Notes: generated by a model from the sequence alone, not told the origin. Numbered from the stretch's first letter, positions 1 through 4,731 are shown. The stretch: DNA of 5,083 bases from Clostridiales bacterium (GCA_019420065.1 JAHZHX010000097.1:1-5083), one strand, 5' to 3'. Numbers and translations: made by a program.

Positions 1-272
1 TGGCAGATAGCCTTCAGGCCGTTGCGGATTTCATTCAGCTGGGCACAGCATCGCCGGAAGAAACGCCTGCACAGTACGTTGACAGTACGCCGCCCAAGCA
101 CACCGCGCCTCAAATCACCATCGATCAGGTGCGCACGCTGCTGGCCGAAAAGAGCGGCGAGGGCAAGACGCAGGCCGTCAAGGCGCTTTTGTACAAGTAC
201 GACGCGGGCAAGCTCTCGGGGGTGAAGCCGGAGGATTACGCCGCACTCATGGAGGAGGCAAGGAAACTGTAA
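1..272 (+). CDS. Small phage protein of the replication module, 3' part (or nearly complete)
   Basis: The reading frame is open from the window edge (full codons from base 3, reading ADSLQAVADFIQ) to TAA at 270-272, giving 89 visible residues. The visible bases begin with TG, so an A, G or T just outside would make a start codon; the protein may be missing only its first base, but this cannot be seen. The second half (from about residue 42, ITIDQVRTLLAEKSGEGKTQ) looks like the small helical domain (VRxxLAEKSxxG...KYxAxKLSxVxPxxYAxLMxEA) found in short proteins just upstream of DUF2800 genes in Firmicute prophages. I recall such proteins carrying the dubious label 'rRNA biogenesis protein rrp5'; that name has no functional support here. 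The function is unknown. The stop overlaps the next gene's ATG by one base (TAATG), so translation is probably coupled. Confidence 0.75.
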   Translation, partial: ADSLQAVADFIQLGTASPEETPAQYVDSTPPKHTAPQITIDQVRTLLAEKSGEGKTQAVKALLYKYDAGKLSGVKPEDYAALMEEARKL

Positions 273-1417
273 TGCCGGATACACACGCAAGATTTTCTCC
301 CTCGGCGGCCAACCGCCGCATCCATTGCCCGCCTTCCCTGCTGCTGGAAGAGCAGTTTGAAGAGGGCGAGAGCGTATACGCCGCCGAGGGCACAGCAGGC
401 CACGCGCTGGCCGAGCACCTGATTCGCAAGTACTTAAAGCAGCGCACCACCCGGCCTACGTCCGAATACTACAGGGACGAGCTGCTGGAAGCGGTGGATG
501 AGTATGTGTCCTTCGTCATTGGCGAAATCGAAGATGCTCGCCGGGAATGCCAAAGCCCCGTGCTGCTGGTAGAACAGCGCATCGACGCTTCCGAGTATGT
601 GGACGGCTGCTTCGGCACAGCGGACATGGTCATCATCACCGATAAGGTTGCCCACGTCATCGACCTGAAGCTGGGCAAGGGCGTGGAGGTTCACGCGGAG
701 GAAAACCCGCAGCTTATGATCTACGGGCTGGGTGTGCTGCACATGGCGGAGGCGCTCTACGATATTGAAACGGTGCGCATGACCATCTTCCAGCCGCGCC
801 TTGGCAATTCCTCCACGTGGAGCGTTTCGCCCGAATACCTGAAGCGCTGGGGCAACGAAGTGCTTCGTCCTGCCGGTGCGCAGGCGCTCATCGGCGCAGG
901 CGATTTCTCCGCTGGCACATGGTGCCGCTTCTGCCGCGCCCGAACCCAGTGCCGCGCCTGTGCGGAAAGCTATCTGGCGCTTGCCAAAATGGATTTCCGT
1001 CAGCCCGCGCTGCTGTCCGACGCGGAAATTTCTGAGATTATCGGCAAGGCGGACGAGCTGTCCAAGTGGGCGGCGGACGTGTACGCCTTCGCGCAGGACG
1101 AGGCTGTCAACCACGGCAAGGCGTGGCCCGGCTTCAAGGTGGTCGAAGGCCGCAGCATCCGCAAATATACGGACGAAGCCGACGTGGTGCAGGCAGCGAC
1201 CGCCGCCGGTTACAAGGACATCTACAAGAAAACCCTGATCGGTATTGGCGAGATGGAGAAGCTCATGGGCAAGGAGCAGTTCCGCTCCATCCTCGGCCAG
1301 TATGTTACGAAACCCCATGGCAAGCTGACGCTGGTGCCGGAATCCGACCGGCGCGAGGCCGTCACTGCCAGCACCGCCCAAGAGGACTTCGGAGGGAAGG
1401 GCTTTAGCCCTGACTAA
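272..1417 (+). CDS. DUF2800 family phage protein, RecB/Cas4-like PD-(D/E)XK nuclease fold with probable Fe-S cysteines
   Basis: This is a 381-residue protein. Visible nuclease motifs, in order: EGTAGH (E39-H44, motif I), GTADMV (D118), DLKLGKG (D131, K133), and E144/Q147 with Y151 in ENPQLMIYG (the QxxxY motif). This is the order seen in RecB/Cas4/AddB-type PD-(D/E)XK nucleases. Cys19 lies before the nuclease core, and C218-x2-C221-x5-C227 (plus C230) follows it, matching the one-plus-three cysteine layout of AddB and Cas4 4Fe-4S nucleases. The Fe-S cluster itself is inferred. A C-terminal region (about 245-381) has no motif I recognise. The ATG at 272 overlaps the preceding stop; AGGA at 261-264 is a well-spaced Shine-Dalgarno, with GGAGGAGG further up at 251-258. 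Probable role: DNA end processing during phage replication or recombination, next to an ssDNA-binding protein and a polymerase. The family assignment is firm; the biochemical role is not demonstrated. Confidence 0.9.
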   Translation: MPDTHARFSPSAANRRIHCPPSLLLEEQFEEGESVYAAEGTAGHALAEHLIRKYLKQRTTRPTSEYYRDELLEAVDEYVSFVIGEIEDARRECQSPVLLVEQRIDASEYVDGCFGTADMVIITDKVAHVIDLKLGKGVEVHAEENPQLMIYGLGVLHMAEALYDIETVRMTIFQPRLGNSSTWSVSPEYLKRWGNEVLRPAGAQALIGAGDFSAGTWCRFCRARTQCRACAESYLALAKMDFRQPALLSDAEISEIIGKADELSKWAADVYAFAQDEAVNHGKAWPGFKVVEGRSIRKYTDEADVVQAATAAGYKDIYKKTLIGIGEMEKLMGKEQFRSILGQYVTKPHGKLTLVPESDRREAVTASTAQEDFGGKGFSPD

Positions 1418-1422
1418 CGAGA

Positions 1423-1439
1423 GCAAATTGAAAATTTGC
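1423..1439. repeat. Short perfect hairpin in the DUF2800-DUF2815 gap
   Basis: GCAAATT (1423-1429) and AATTTGC (1433-1439) are perfect inverted arms separated by GAA. The hairpin begins five bases after the DUF2800 stop and sits just before a second, longer palindrome. It has no T-tract, so it is unlikely to be a terminator. It could be an RNA element affecting mRNA stability or a protein-binding site; the sequence does not decide. Confidence 0.6.
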
Positions 1440-1447
1440 CGAGTGTA

Positions 1448-1477
1448 GGTGCGAATTGGCTTAAGGCAATTCGCACC
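1448..1477. repeat. 11-bp-arm palindrome directly upstream of the ssDNA-binding protein gene
   Basis: GGTGCGAATTG (1448-1458) and CAATTCGCACC (1467-1477) are perfect inverted arms around an 8-base loop, GCTTAAGG, which contains the palindrome CTTAAG. The second arm ends two bases before GGAG and eleven bases before the GGAGG used by the next gene. In RNA this is a strong stem-loop next to the ribosome-binding region; in DNA it could be a dimeric operator. No T-run follows, so transcription termination is not indicated. Confidence 0.75.
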
Positions 1478-1487
1478 CGGAGATTAT

Positions 1488-1492
1488 GGAGG
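1488..1492 (+). promoter_or_regulatory. Shine-Dalgarno site that decides the DUF2815 start
   Basis: GGAGG at 1488-1492 lies only one base from ATG 1494 but ten bases from ATG 1503. The polymerase gene has the same surrounding string, TATGGAGGT (2102-2110), nine bases before its start. This favours 1503 over 1494, and over the GTG at 1449, which lies inside the palindrome. A three-codon frame (ATG 1486, stop TGA 1495-1497) overlaps ATG 1494 and is probably incidental. Confidence 0.6.
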
Positions 1493-1502
1493 TATGAAGA
1501 AG

Positions 1503-2048
1503 ATGAGTAGCTTTTCCAATCCCAAGAAGGTCATGATCCCGTGCCGCTTTTCCTTCCTGCACTGCTGGGAGCCGGACAGCGTCAACGGCAGCGAGCCGAA
1601 GTACAGCGTCAGCGCCATCATTCCGAAGTCGGATACGAAAACGGTCAGCGCCATCAAGGCGGCCATCGAGGTGGCCAAGCAGGAATCCCTGCCCAAGTGG
1701 GGCGGCAAGATTCCCCCGAACCTGAAGCTGCCTCTGCGGGACGGTGATATTGACCGCCCGGAGGACGAGGCGTATGCAGGCTGCTATTTCCTGAACGCCT
1801 ACAGCCGGGAGAAGCCGCAGGTGGTGGACAAGCAGGTGCAGCCCATTCTTGACCAGACCGAGGTGTACTCCGGCTGCTACGGCAGGATCACCGTCACCTT
1901 TTACGGCTATAACTCCAACGGCAATCGCGGCGTCGCCGCCGGGCTGGGGAACATTCAGAAGCTCAAGGACGGCGATTCGCTGGGCGGCAGAGCCAAGGCC
2001 AGCGAGGAGTTTGAGCCGGTGGACGACGATGAGGATTTCCTCAGCTGA
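1503..2048 (+). CDS. DUF2815 family phage ssDNA-binding protein (Enc34-type OB fold)
   Basis: The protein is 181 residues from ATG 1503 (184 if ATG 1494 is used); the Shine-Dalgarno spacing favours 1503. It begins MSSFSNPKKVMIPCRFSFLH and shows family features: a WEPDSVNGSEPKYSVSAIIP segment (about 22-41) with alternating beta-strand character, KWGGKIP near 65, the GD(I)DRPEDEAYAG stretch (81-93) followed by CYFLNAYS, and a YSGCYGRITVTFYGYNSNGN strand region (about 122-141). DUF2815 is now linked to the ssDNA-binding protein of Enterobacter phage Enc34, an OB-fold protein like T7 gp2.5. The C-terminus is strongly acidic with a hydrophobic residue (EEFEPVDDDEDFLS), the pattern SSB proteins use to contact partner enzymes. 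Its place between a nuclease-fold protein and a DNA polymerase fits protection of single strands during phage replication. DNA binding is inferred from the family. Confidence 0.88.
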   Translation: MSSFSNPKKVMIPCRFSFLHCWEPDSVNGSEPKYSVSAIIPKSDTKTVSAIKAAIEVAKQESLPKWGGKIPPNLKLPLRDGDIDRPEDEAYAGCYFLNAYSREKPQVVDKQVQPILDQTEVYSGCYGRITVTFYGYNSNGNRGVAAGLGNIQKLKDGDSLGGRAKASEEFEPVDDDEDFLS

Positions 2049-2059
2049 CACACGACCGA

Positions 2060-2094
2060 GGCGGCGGGTTTCCCATGGCGGCATTCCCGCCGCC
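2060..2094 (+). promoter_or_regulatory. All-GC hairpin between the ssDNA-binding protein and polymerase genes
   Basis: GGCGGCGGG (2060-2068) and CCCGCCGCC (2086-2094) are perfect 9-bp arms around a 17-base loop. CTTTCTCT follows on the plus strand, then the polymerase Shine-Dalgarno at 2105. The very stable stem with a weak pyrimidine tract resembles a leaky intrinsic terminator that would lower polymerase expression relative to the upstream gene. It could equally be an mRNA-stabilising 3' hairpin or a processing site. GGGTTTCCC (2066-2074) offers an alternative small fold. Confidence 0.6.
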
Positions 2095-2104
2095 CTTTCT
2101 CTAT

Positions 2105-2109
2105 GGAGG
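2105..2109 (+). promoter_or_regulatory. Shine-Dalgarno site that decides the TTG start of the polymerase
   Basis: GGAGG lies nine bases before TTG 2119. The competing ATG 2103 and GTG 2109 are in another frame that closes at TGA 2136-2138, so they cannot start the polymerase. The TTG opens directly into the conserved N-terminal strand with the DIET exonuclease motif, so a later start would remove essential residues. Confidence 0.75.
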
Positions 2110-2118
2110 TGAACCTCA

Positions 2119-4059
2119 TTGAACCACATCAGCCTTGATATAGAAACCTATTCCAGCGTCGACCTGAATAAATCCTCGGTCTATCGCTACAGTGAAGCGC
2201 CGGATTTTGAGATTCTGCTGCTTGGTTATTCGGTGGACGACGGTCCCGTGCAGGTGGTCGATCTGGCCAGCGGCGAGCGTATCCCGGCAGAAATCCTCGC
2301 GGCGCTTACGGATGAGCGCGTCGCCAAGTGGGCGTTTAACGCTAACTTCGAGCGCGTGTGCCTGTCCCGGTATCTGGGAATGCCGAACGACGAGTTCCTC
2401 GACCCGGCACAGTGGCGCTGCACCATGATCTGGTCGGCATACCTTGGCCTGCCTCTGTCCCTGATGGGCGTGGGCGCGGCGCTGGCGCTGGATAAGCAGA
2501 AGCTGAGCGAGGGCAAGGAGCTGATCCGCTACTTCTGCCAGCCGTGCACCGCCACCAAAGCAAACGGCGGTCGCACACGCAACCTGCCGCAGGACGCGCC
2601 GGAGAAATGGACGCTGTTCAAAGCGTATAACCTGCGGGACGTGGAAACGGAGATGGGCATTCAGAAGCGGCTGCGCCGGTATCCCGTGCCGGAGGACGTG
2701 TGGGCGCAGTACCATCAGGATCAGGCAATCAACGACAGGGGCATCGCCATCGACCGGCAGCTGGTGGAAAGCGCCATTCAGATGGACATGCGCTCCCGCG
2801 CAGAGCTGACGGAGCAGATGCAGAAGCTGACCTGCCTTGAAAATCCCAATTCCGTACAGCAGATGAAAAAGTGGCTGGCGGAGCATGATGTGCTCACCGA
2901 AAGCCTCGGCAAAAAGCAGGTGACGGCGTTGCTCAAGGATTGCCCGCCTGATCTGAAAGAAGTGCTCATTCTGCGGCAGCAGCTGGCCAAGTCCAGCGTG
3001 AAAAAGTATATCGCCATGCGCAATGCCGCCTGTGCGGACGGGCGTGTGCGCGGCGCGTTCCAGTTCTACGGTGCCAACCGCTCCGGTCGCTGGGCAGGGC
3101 GCAACGTGCAGCTGCAGAACCTGCCCCAGAACCACATGGAGGAGCTGACTGAAGCCAGAGAACGTGTGCGGTACGGCGATTACGAAGCTGTTCAGCAGCG
3201 GTACGGCTCCGTGCCGGACGTGCTGTCCGAGCTGATCCGCACCGCCTTTATCCCCAGTGCCGACCGAAAGCTCATCGTCAGCGACTTCAGCGCGGTAGAA
3301 GCCCGCGTGATCGCATGGCTGGCCGGTGAGCAGTGGCGCATGGAGGTGTTCGCGCGCGGCGGCGATATTTACTGCGCCTCCGCCAGCCAGATGTTCGGTG
3401 TTCCGGTGGAAAAGCATGGCGTTAACGGCCATCTCCGCCAGAAGGGTAAGATCGCCGAGCTGGCCCTCGGCTACGGCGGCTCGGTGGGCGCACTGAAAGC
3501 CATGGGTGCATTGGAAATGGGCTTGACCGAGGAAGAATTACCGACTCTGGTCAGGCAGTGGCGCAGCGCCAACCCGCACATCACCCGGCTGTGGTGGGAC
3601 GTGGACGAAGCGGTTATGACGGCGGTGCGGGATAAAACCTCCACCTATGCCCATGGTATCCGCTTTCATGTACAGTCCGGGGTGCTGTTCATCCACCTGC
3701 CCTCCGGCAGAGACCTGTGCTACGCCAAGCCCCGGATCGGCGAGAACCAGTTCGGTTCCCCGGCAGTGACCTATATGGGCGTTGGCGCGACGAAAAAATG
3801 GGAGCGCATTGAATCCTACGGCCCCAAGTTCGTGGAGAACATCGTGCAGGGCATCAGCCGCGACCTGCTGTGCTACGCCATGCATACGCTGCGCTGCTGT
3901 GACATCGTGGCGCACGTTCACGACGAAATCATTCTCGAAGCCGACCCTCAAGTGTCTTTAGAAGCCGTCTGTGAGCAGATGGGCAGAACGCCACCGTGGG
4001 CGAAGGGACTGGTGCTTCGAGCCGACGGCTACGAGTGTGCATTTTACAGGAAGGACTAA
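2119..4059 (+). CDS. Phage family A DNA polymerase with 3'-5' exonuclease domain
   Basis: This 646-residue protein is full length for the polymerase I-like enzymes of Firmicute phages and copies DNA during phage replication. The N-terminal exonuclease domain shows LDIET (D7, E9; Exo I), NANFE (N76, F77, E78; Exo II) and YNLRD (Y170, D174; Exo III). The polymerase domain shows RSGRWAGRNVQLQNLPQN (321-338), motif A SDFSAVEAR (D389, E394), motif B RQKGKIAELALGYGG (R440, K444, L448, Y452) and motif C HVHDEI (D602). All expected metal-binding carboxylates are present, so it should be active; E78 stands where E. coli Pol I has Asp. There is no 5'-3' flap nuclease domain. The start is TTG with GGAGG nine bases upstream. 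Its stop overlaps the AAGGAGG of the next gene. A GC-rich hairpin just upstream may tune its expression. Confidence 0.97.
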   Translation: MNHISLDIETYSSVDLNKSSVYRYSEAPDFEILLLGYSVDDGPVQVVDLASGERIPAEILAALTDERVAKWAFNANFERVCLSRYLGMPNDEFLDPAQWRCTMIWSAYLGLPLSLMGVGAALALDKQKLSEGKELIRYFCQPCTATKANGGRTRNLPQDAPEKWTLFKAYNLRDVETEMGIQKRLRRYPVPEDVWAQYHQDQAINDRGIAIDRQLVESAIQMDMRSRAELTEQMQKLTCLENPNSVQQMKKWLAEHDVLTESLGKKQVTALLKDCPPDLKEVLILRQQLAKSSVKKYIAMRNAACADGRVRGAFQFYGANRSGRWAGRNVQLQNLPQNHMEELTEARERVRYGDYEAVQQRYGSVPDVLSELIRTAFIPSADRKLIVSDFSAVEARVIAWLAGEQWRMEVFARGGDIYCASASQMFGVPVEKHGVNGHLRQKGKIAELALGYGGSVGALKAMGALEMGLTEEELPTLVRQWRSANPHITRLWWDVDEAVMTAVRDKTSTYAHGIRFHVQSGVLFIHLPSGRDLCYAKPRIGENQFGSPAVTYMGVGATKKWERIESYGPKFVENIVQGISRDLLCYAMHTLRCCDIVAHVHDEIILEADPQVSLEAVCEQMGRTPPWAKGLVLRADGYECAFYRKD

Positions 4060-4069
4060 GGAGGCGCAC

Positions 4070-4285
4070 ATGCGATTTTCAAAATACAACCATGAGGGCT
4101 ACCATGACCCCACGGTGTACGAGGCGTTCACCGGCATCGAAAAGGAACGCAAGCAGGAAAAGCAGGCGCTAAAGCAGCTGCGGGCAAGCTATGCCGTCTA
4201 CCGGCCTATCGTGTATATCTGTTCCCCTTACGCGGGCGACGTAAAGCAGAACGTCCGGCAGGCGCAGGCATACCAGAGTTTGTAA
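4070..4285 (+). pseudogene. Truncated phage gene, N-terminal part of a DUF7768/DUF4406-like protein
   Basis: It starts at ATG 4070 behind AAGGAGG (4058-4064, spacing five bases; its first two A's are the last two bases of the polymerase stop). Only 71 residues are encoded before TAA 4283-4285. The N-terminus (MRFSKYNHEGYHDPTVYEAF) and the domain start YRPIVYICSPYAGDV followed by NVRQAQAY are typical of small phage proteins that follow this polymerase. Their C-terminal domain resembles nucleoside 2-deoxyribosyltransferase-like folds. Family members continue well beyond this point (roughly 130-190 residues from memory), with a conserved APHLLFPQF-type segment. Here similarity stops at the Tyr encoded at 4271-4273, and three unrelated codons lead to the stop. 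The remaining piece has the first strand and glycine loop but lacks the rest of the fold, so it is probably inactive. Family naming is from memory of the motif; the truncation call is stronger than the name. Confidence 0.75.
4271..4278. other. Junction between prophage operon and unrelated DNA
   Basis: Phage-like coding stops at about 4273. From roughly 4274 the sequence becomes visibly richer in A and T and no longer continues the phage protein in any frame I can recognise. No insertion-sequence terminal repeat or clear target duplication is visible at the joint. A 9-base direct repeat (TTTGTAAAC at 4279-4287 and 4382-4390) lies just beyond it. Deletion, recombination between elements, the end of an integrated element, or an assembly chimera are all possible. 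Confidence 0.6.
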
Positions 4286-4404
4286 ACCCTGTCTTTTCAA
4301 TTTGCGCAATTTATTGTACCTTATCTCTTTGCCCTCCCCATAATCAATTGGGAAATCGTTTTCAGTTTGAACGAAATAAATTTTGTAAACTTTCCGCAAA
4401 CGAC

Positions 4405-4485
4405 AAAAAGAGCCGGTACACAGCACATCAAATCAGCGGGAGAAAATCTCTCGCAATATCTTTGATGAAACTATGTACCGGCTCT
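4405..4485 (-). terminator. Long multi-part hairpin with T-tract, intrinsic terminator on the minus strand
   Basis: The outer arms, 4409-4420 and 4474-4485, are a perfect 12-bp inverted repeat (AGAGCCGGTACA in plus orientation). Inside are a 7-bp stem (CATCAAA 4426-4432 with TTTGATG 4461-4467) and an 8-bp stem with one G-U pair (4436-4443 with 4447-4454). On the minus strand the outer arm runs into TTTTT (4409-4405). On the plus strand no T-run follows, so termination should be one-directional. The nested structure is larger than most terminators, as in attenuators or element ends. Confidence 0.75.
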
Positions 4486-4490
4486 GAAAT

Positions 4491-4589
4491 TCAGAAACCT
4501 TCAATGTCTGCTTTTTCCGCTCCGCAGGCAGACGCTGCGATAGGAGCGGCGCAGCCGCAATCTCTTTCGTCGGCTGCCTTGTGTTTCAC
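4491..4589 (-). CDS. Possible 32-residue leader peptide inside the structured RNA
   Basis: A GTG at 4589-4587 opens a frame closed by TGA 4493-4491. The peptide begins VKHKAADERDCGCAAPIAAS and has three cysteines and a charged C-terminal part ending DIEGF. It spans both GC-rich hairpins and ends exactly in the 13-base palindrome beside the terminator, as a ribosome-sensed leader peptide would. Against it: there is no clear Shine-Dalgarno before the GTG, the frame is short, and an in-frame TGA lies immediately upstream, so no longer version exists. It may be a chance open frame through stems of high GC. Confidence 0.25.
   Translation of the reverse strand: MKHKAADERDCGCAAPIAASACGAEKADIEGF
4517..4549. 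repeat. 7-bp-arm hairpin with nested stem
   Basis: CCGCTCC (4517-4523) and GGAGCGG (4543-4549) are perfect inverted arms. Inside, GCAG (4524-4527) can pair with CTGC (4534-4537), extending the stem to 11 pairs interrupted by a bulge. Another 7-bp hairpin (4551-4557 with 4571-4577) lies one base away, so the two could stack in RNA. Confidence 0.6.
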
Positions 4590-4606
4590 TCAGATATTCA
4601 ATTGTG

Positions 4607-4622
4607 GCTCTCTAATGAGAGC
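4607..4622. repeat. Perfect 6-bp hairpin at the predicted transcript 5' end
   Basis: GCTCTC (4607-4612), TAAT loop, GAGAGC (4617-4622). The minus-strand promoter's -10 element is seven bases away, so this hairpin would be the first structure in the RNA and could protect its 5' end. Confidence 0.55.
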
Positions 4623-4628
4623 ATATAG

Positions 4629-4658
4629 ATTATACAATATGGAACATTTGTTCGTCAA
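4629..4658 (-). promoter_or_regulatory. Strong sigma-70/sigma-A type promoter on the minus strand
   Basis: On the minus strand, TTGACG (4658-4653) is followed by an 18-base spacer and a perfect TATAAT (4634-4629). The surrounding sequence is AT-rich. It lies about 30 bases downstream of the surface protein's terminator and points away from that gene, towards the structured region and the phage junction. The predicted start of transcription is near 4622-4624. Confidence 0.75.
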
Positions 4659-4680
4659 GCCTTTTCGGTATATTGTGACA

Positions 4681-4709
4681 GGAAAGACGGCTGCCGTTTC
4701 CGACAGCCG
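4681..4709 (-). terminator. Intrinsic terminator of the surface protein gene
   Basis: On the minus strand, CGGCTGTCG (4709-4701), GAAA tetraloop, and CGGCAGCCG (4696-4688) form a 9-bp stem with one T-G wobble. It is followed by TCTTTCC (4687-4681). It starts 22 bases after the stop codon of the surface protein, the usual place for a terminator. The T-tract is weak, but the GNRA-capped GC stem makes the call likely. Confidence 0.75.
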
Positions 4710-4731
4710 CCCTTGGGTTAAACATTTGATT

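Larger units (their letters stand above)
4404..4624 (-). ncRNA. Predicted structured leader or small RNA, about 220 nt, class unknown
   Basis: Transcription from the promoter at 4629-4658 would start near 4622-4624 and end at the T-run at 4405-4409. Reading the minus strand, the RNA would open with hairpin GCTCTC-ATTA-GAGAGC (4622-4607). It continues with GCAGCCG/CGGCTGC (4577-4571 with 4557-4551), then CCGCTCC/GGAGCGG (4549-4543 with 4523-4517). GTCTGC in that loop (4533-4528) can pair with GCAGAC (4511-4506). A 13-base palindrome (4495-4483) overlaps the foot of the terminator. A promoter, competing stems and a terminator together suggest attenuation of a downstream gene, but the phage junction lies only about 130 nt further on and no intact gene follows. 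I do not recognise a known riboswitch or Rfam class. A stand-alone regulatory RNA is the alternative. Confidence 0.5.

Noticed and set aside
876..1238. Plus-strand 120-codon frame inside DUF2800
   Set aside because: Arg/Ser/Pro-rich out-of-frame translation of a GC-rich gene.
434..1426. Long minus-strand open frame (330 codons) opposite DUF2800
   Set aside because: It mirrors a clearly coding plus-strand gene with all family motifs. GC-rich codon use leaves the antisense frame open, and its product resembles nothing.
1486..1497. Three-codon frame ATG-GAG-GTA-TGA overlapping ATG 1494
   Set aside because: Its bases are the Shine-Dalgarno site itself; the same TATGGAGGT string before the polymerase gives a different, longer frame, so no conserved mini-gene is suggested.
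1449..1502. GTG start at 1449 for the DUF2815 protein
   Set aside because: The GTG lies inside the 11-bp palindrome, has no Shine-Dalgarno, and adds residues unlike the family N-terminus; GGAGG at 1488-1492 lies downstream of it.
2116..3432. Long minus-strand open frame (438 codons) opposite the polymerase
   Set aside because: Antisense shadow of a complete polymerase with intact motifs; low-complexity His/Leu/Arg composition typical of such shadows.
3538..3951. Minus-strand frame of 137 codons opposite the polymerase C-terminus
   Set aside because: Same shadow effect; no ribosome-binding site or recognisable motif.
4294..4305. 12-base match (inverted) to GCAAATTGAAAA at 1423-1434
   Set aside because: About one such match is expected by chance in a 5-kb window when both strands are compared, and the second copy is not part of a hairpin.
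4312..4353. Possible plus-strand promoter (TTGTAC ... CATAAT) right of the junction
   Set aside because: Spacer of about 19 bases, poor -35 and -10 matches, and nothing to transcribe on that strand.
4279..4390. 9-base direct repeat TTTGTAAAC (4279-4287 and 4382-4390) as a target-site duplication
   Set aside because: It flanks only 94 bases with no terminal inverted repeats or transposase, in AT-rich DNA where a 9-base repeat is not surprising.
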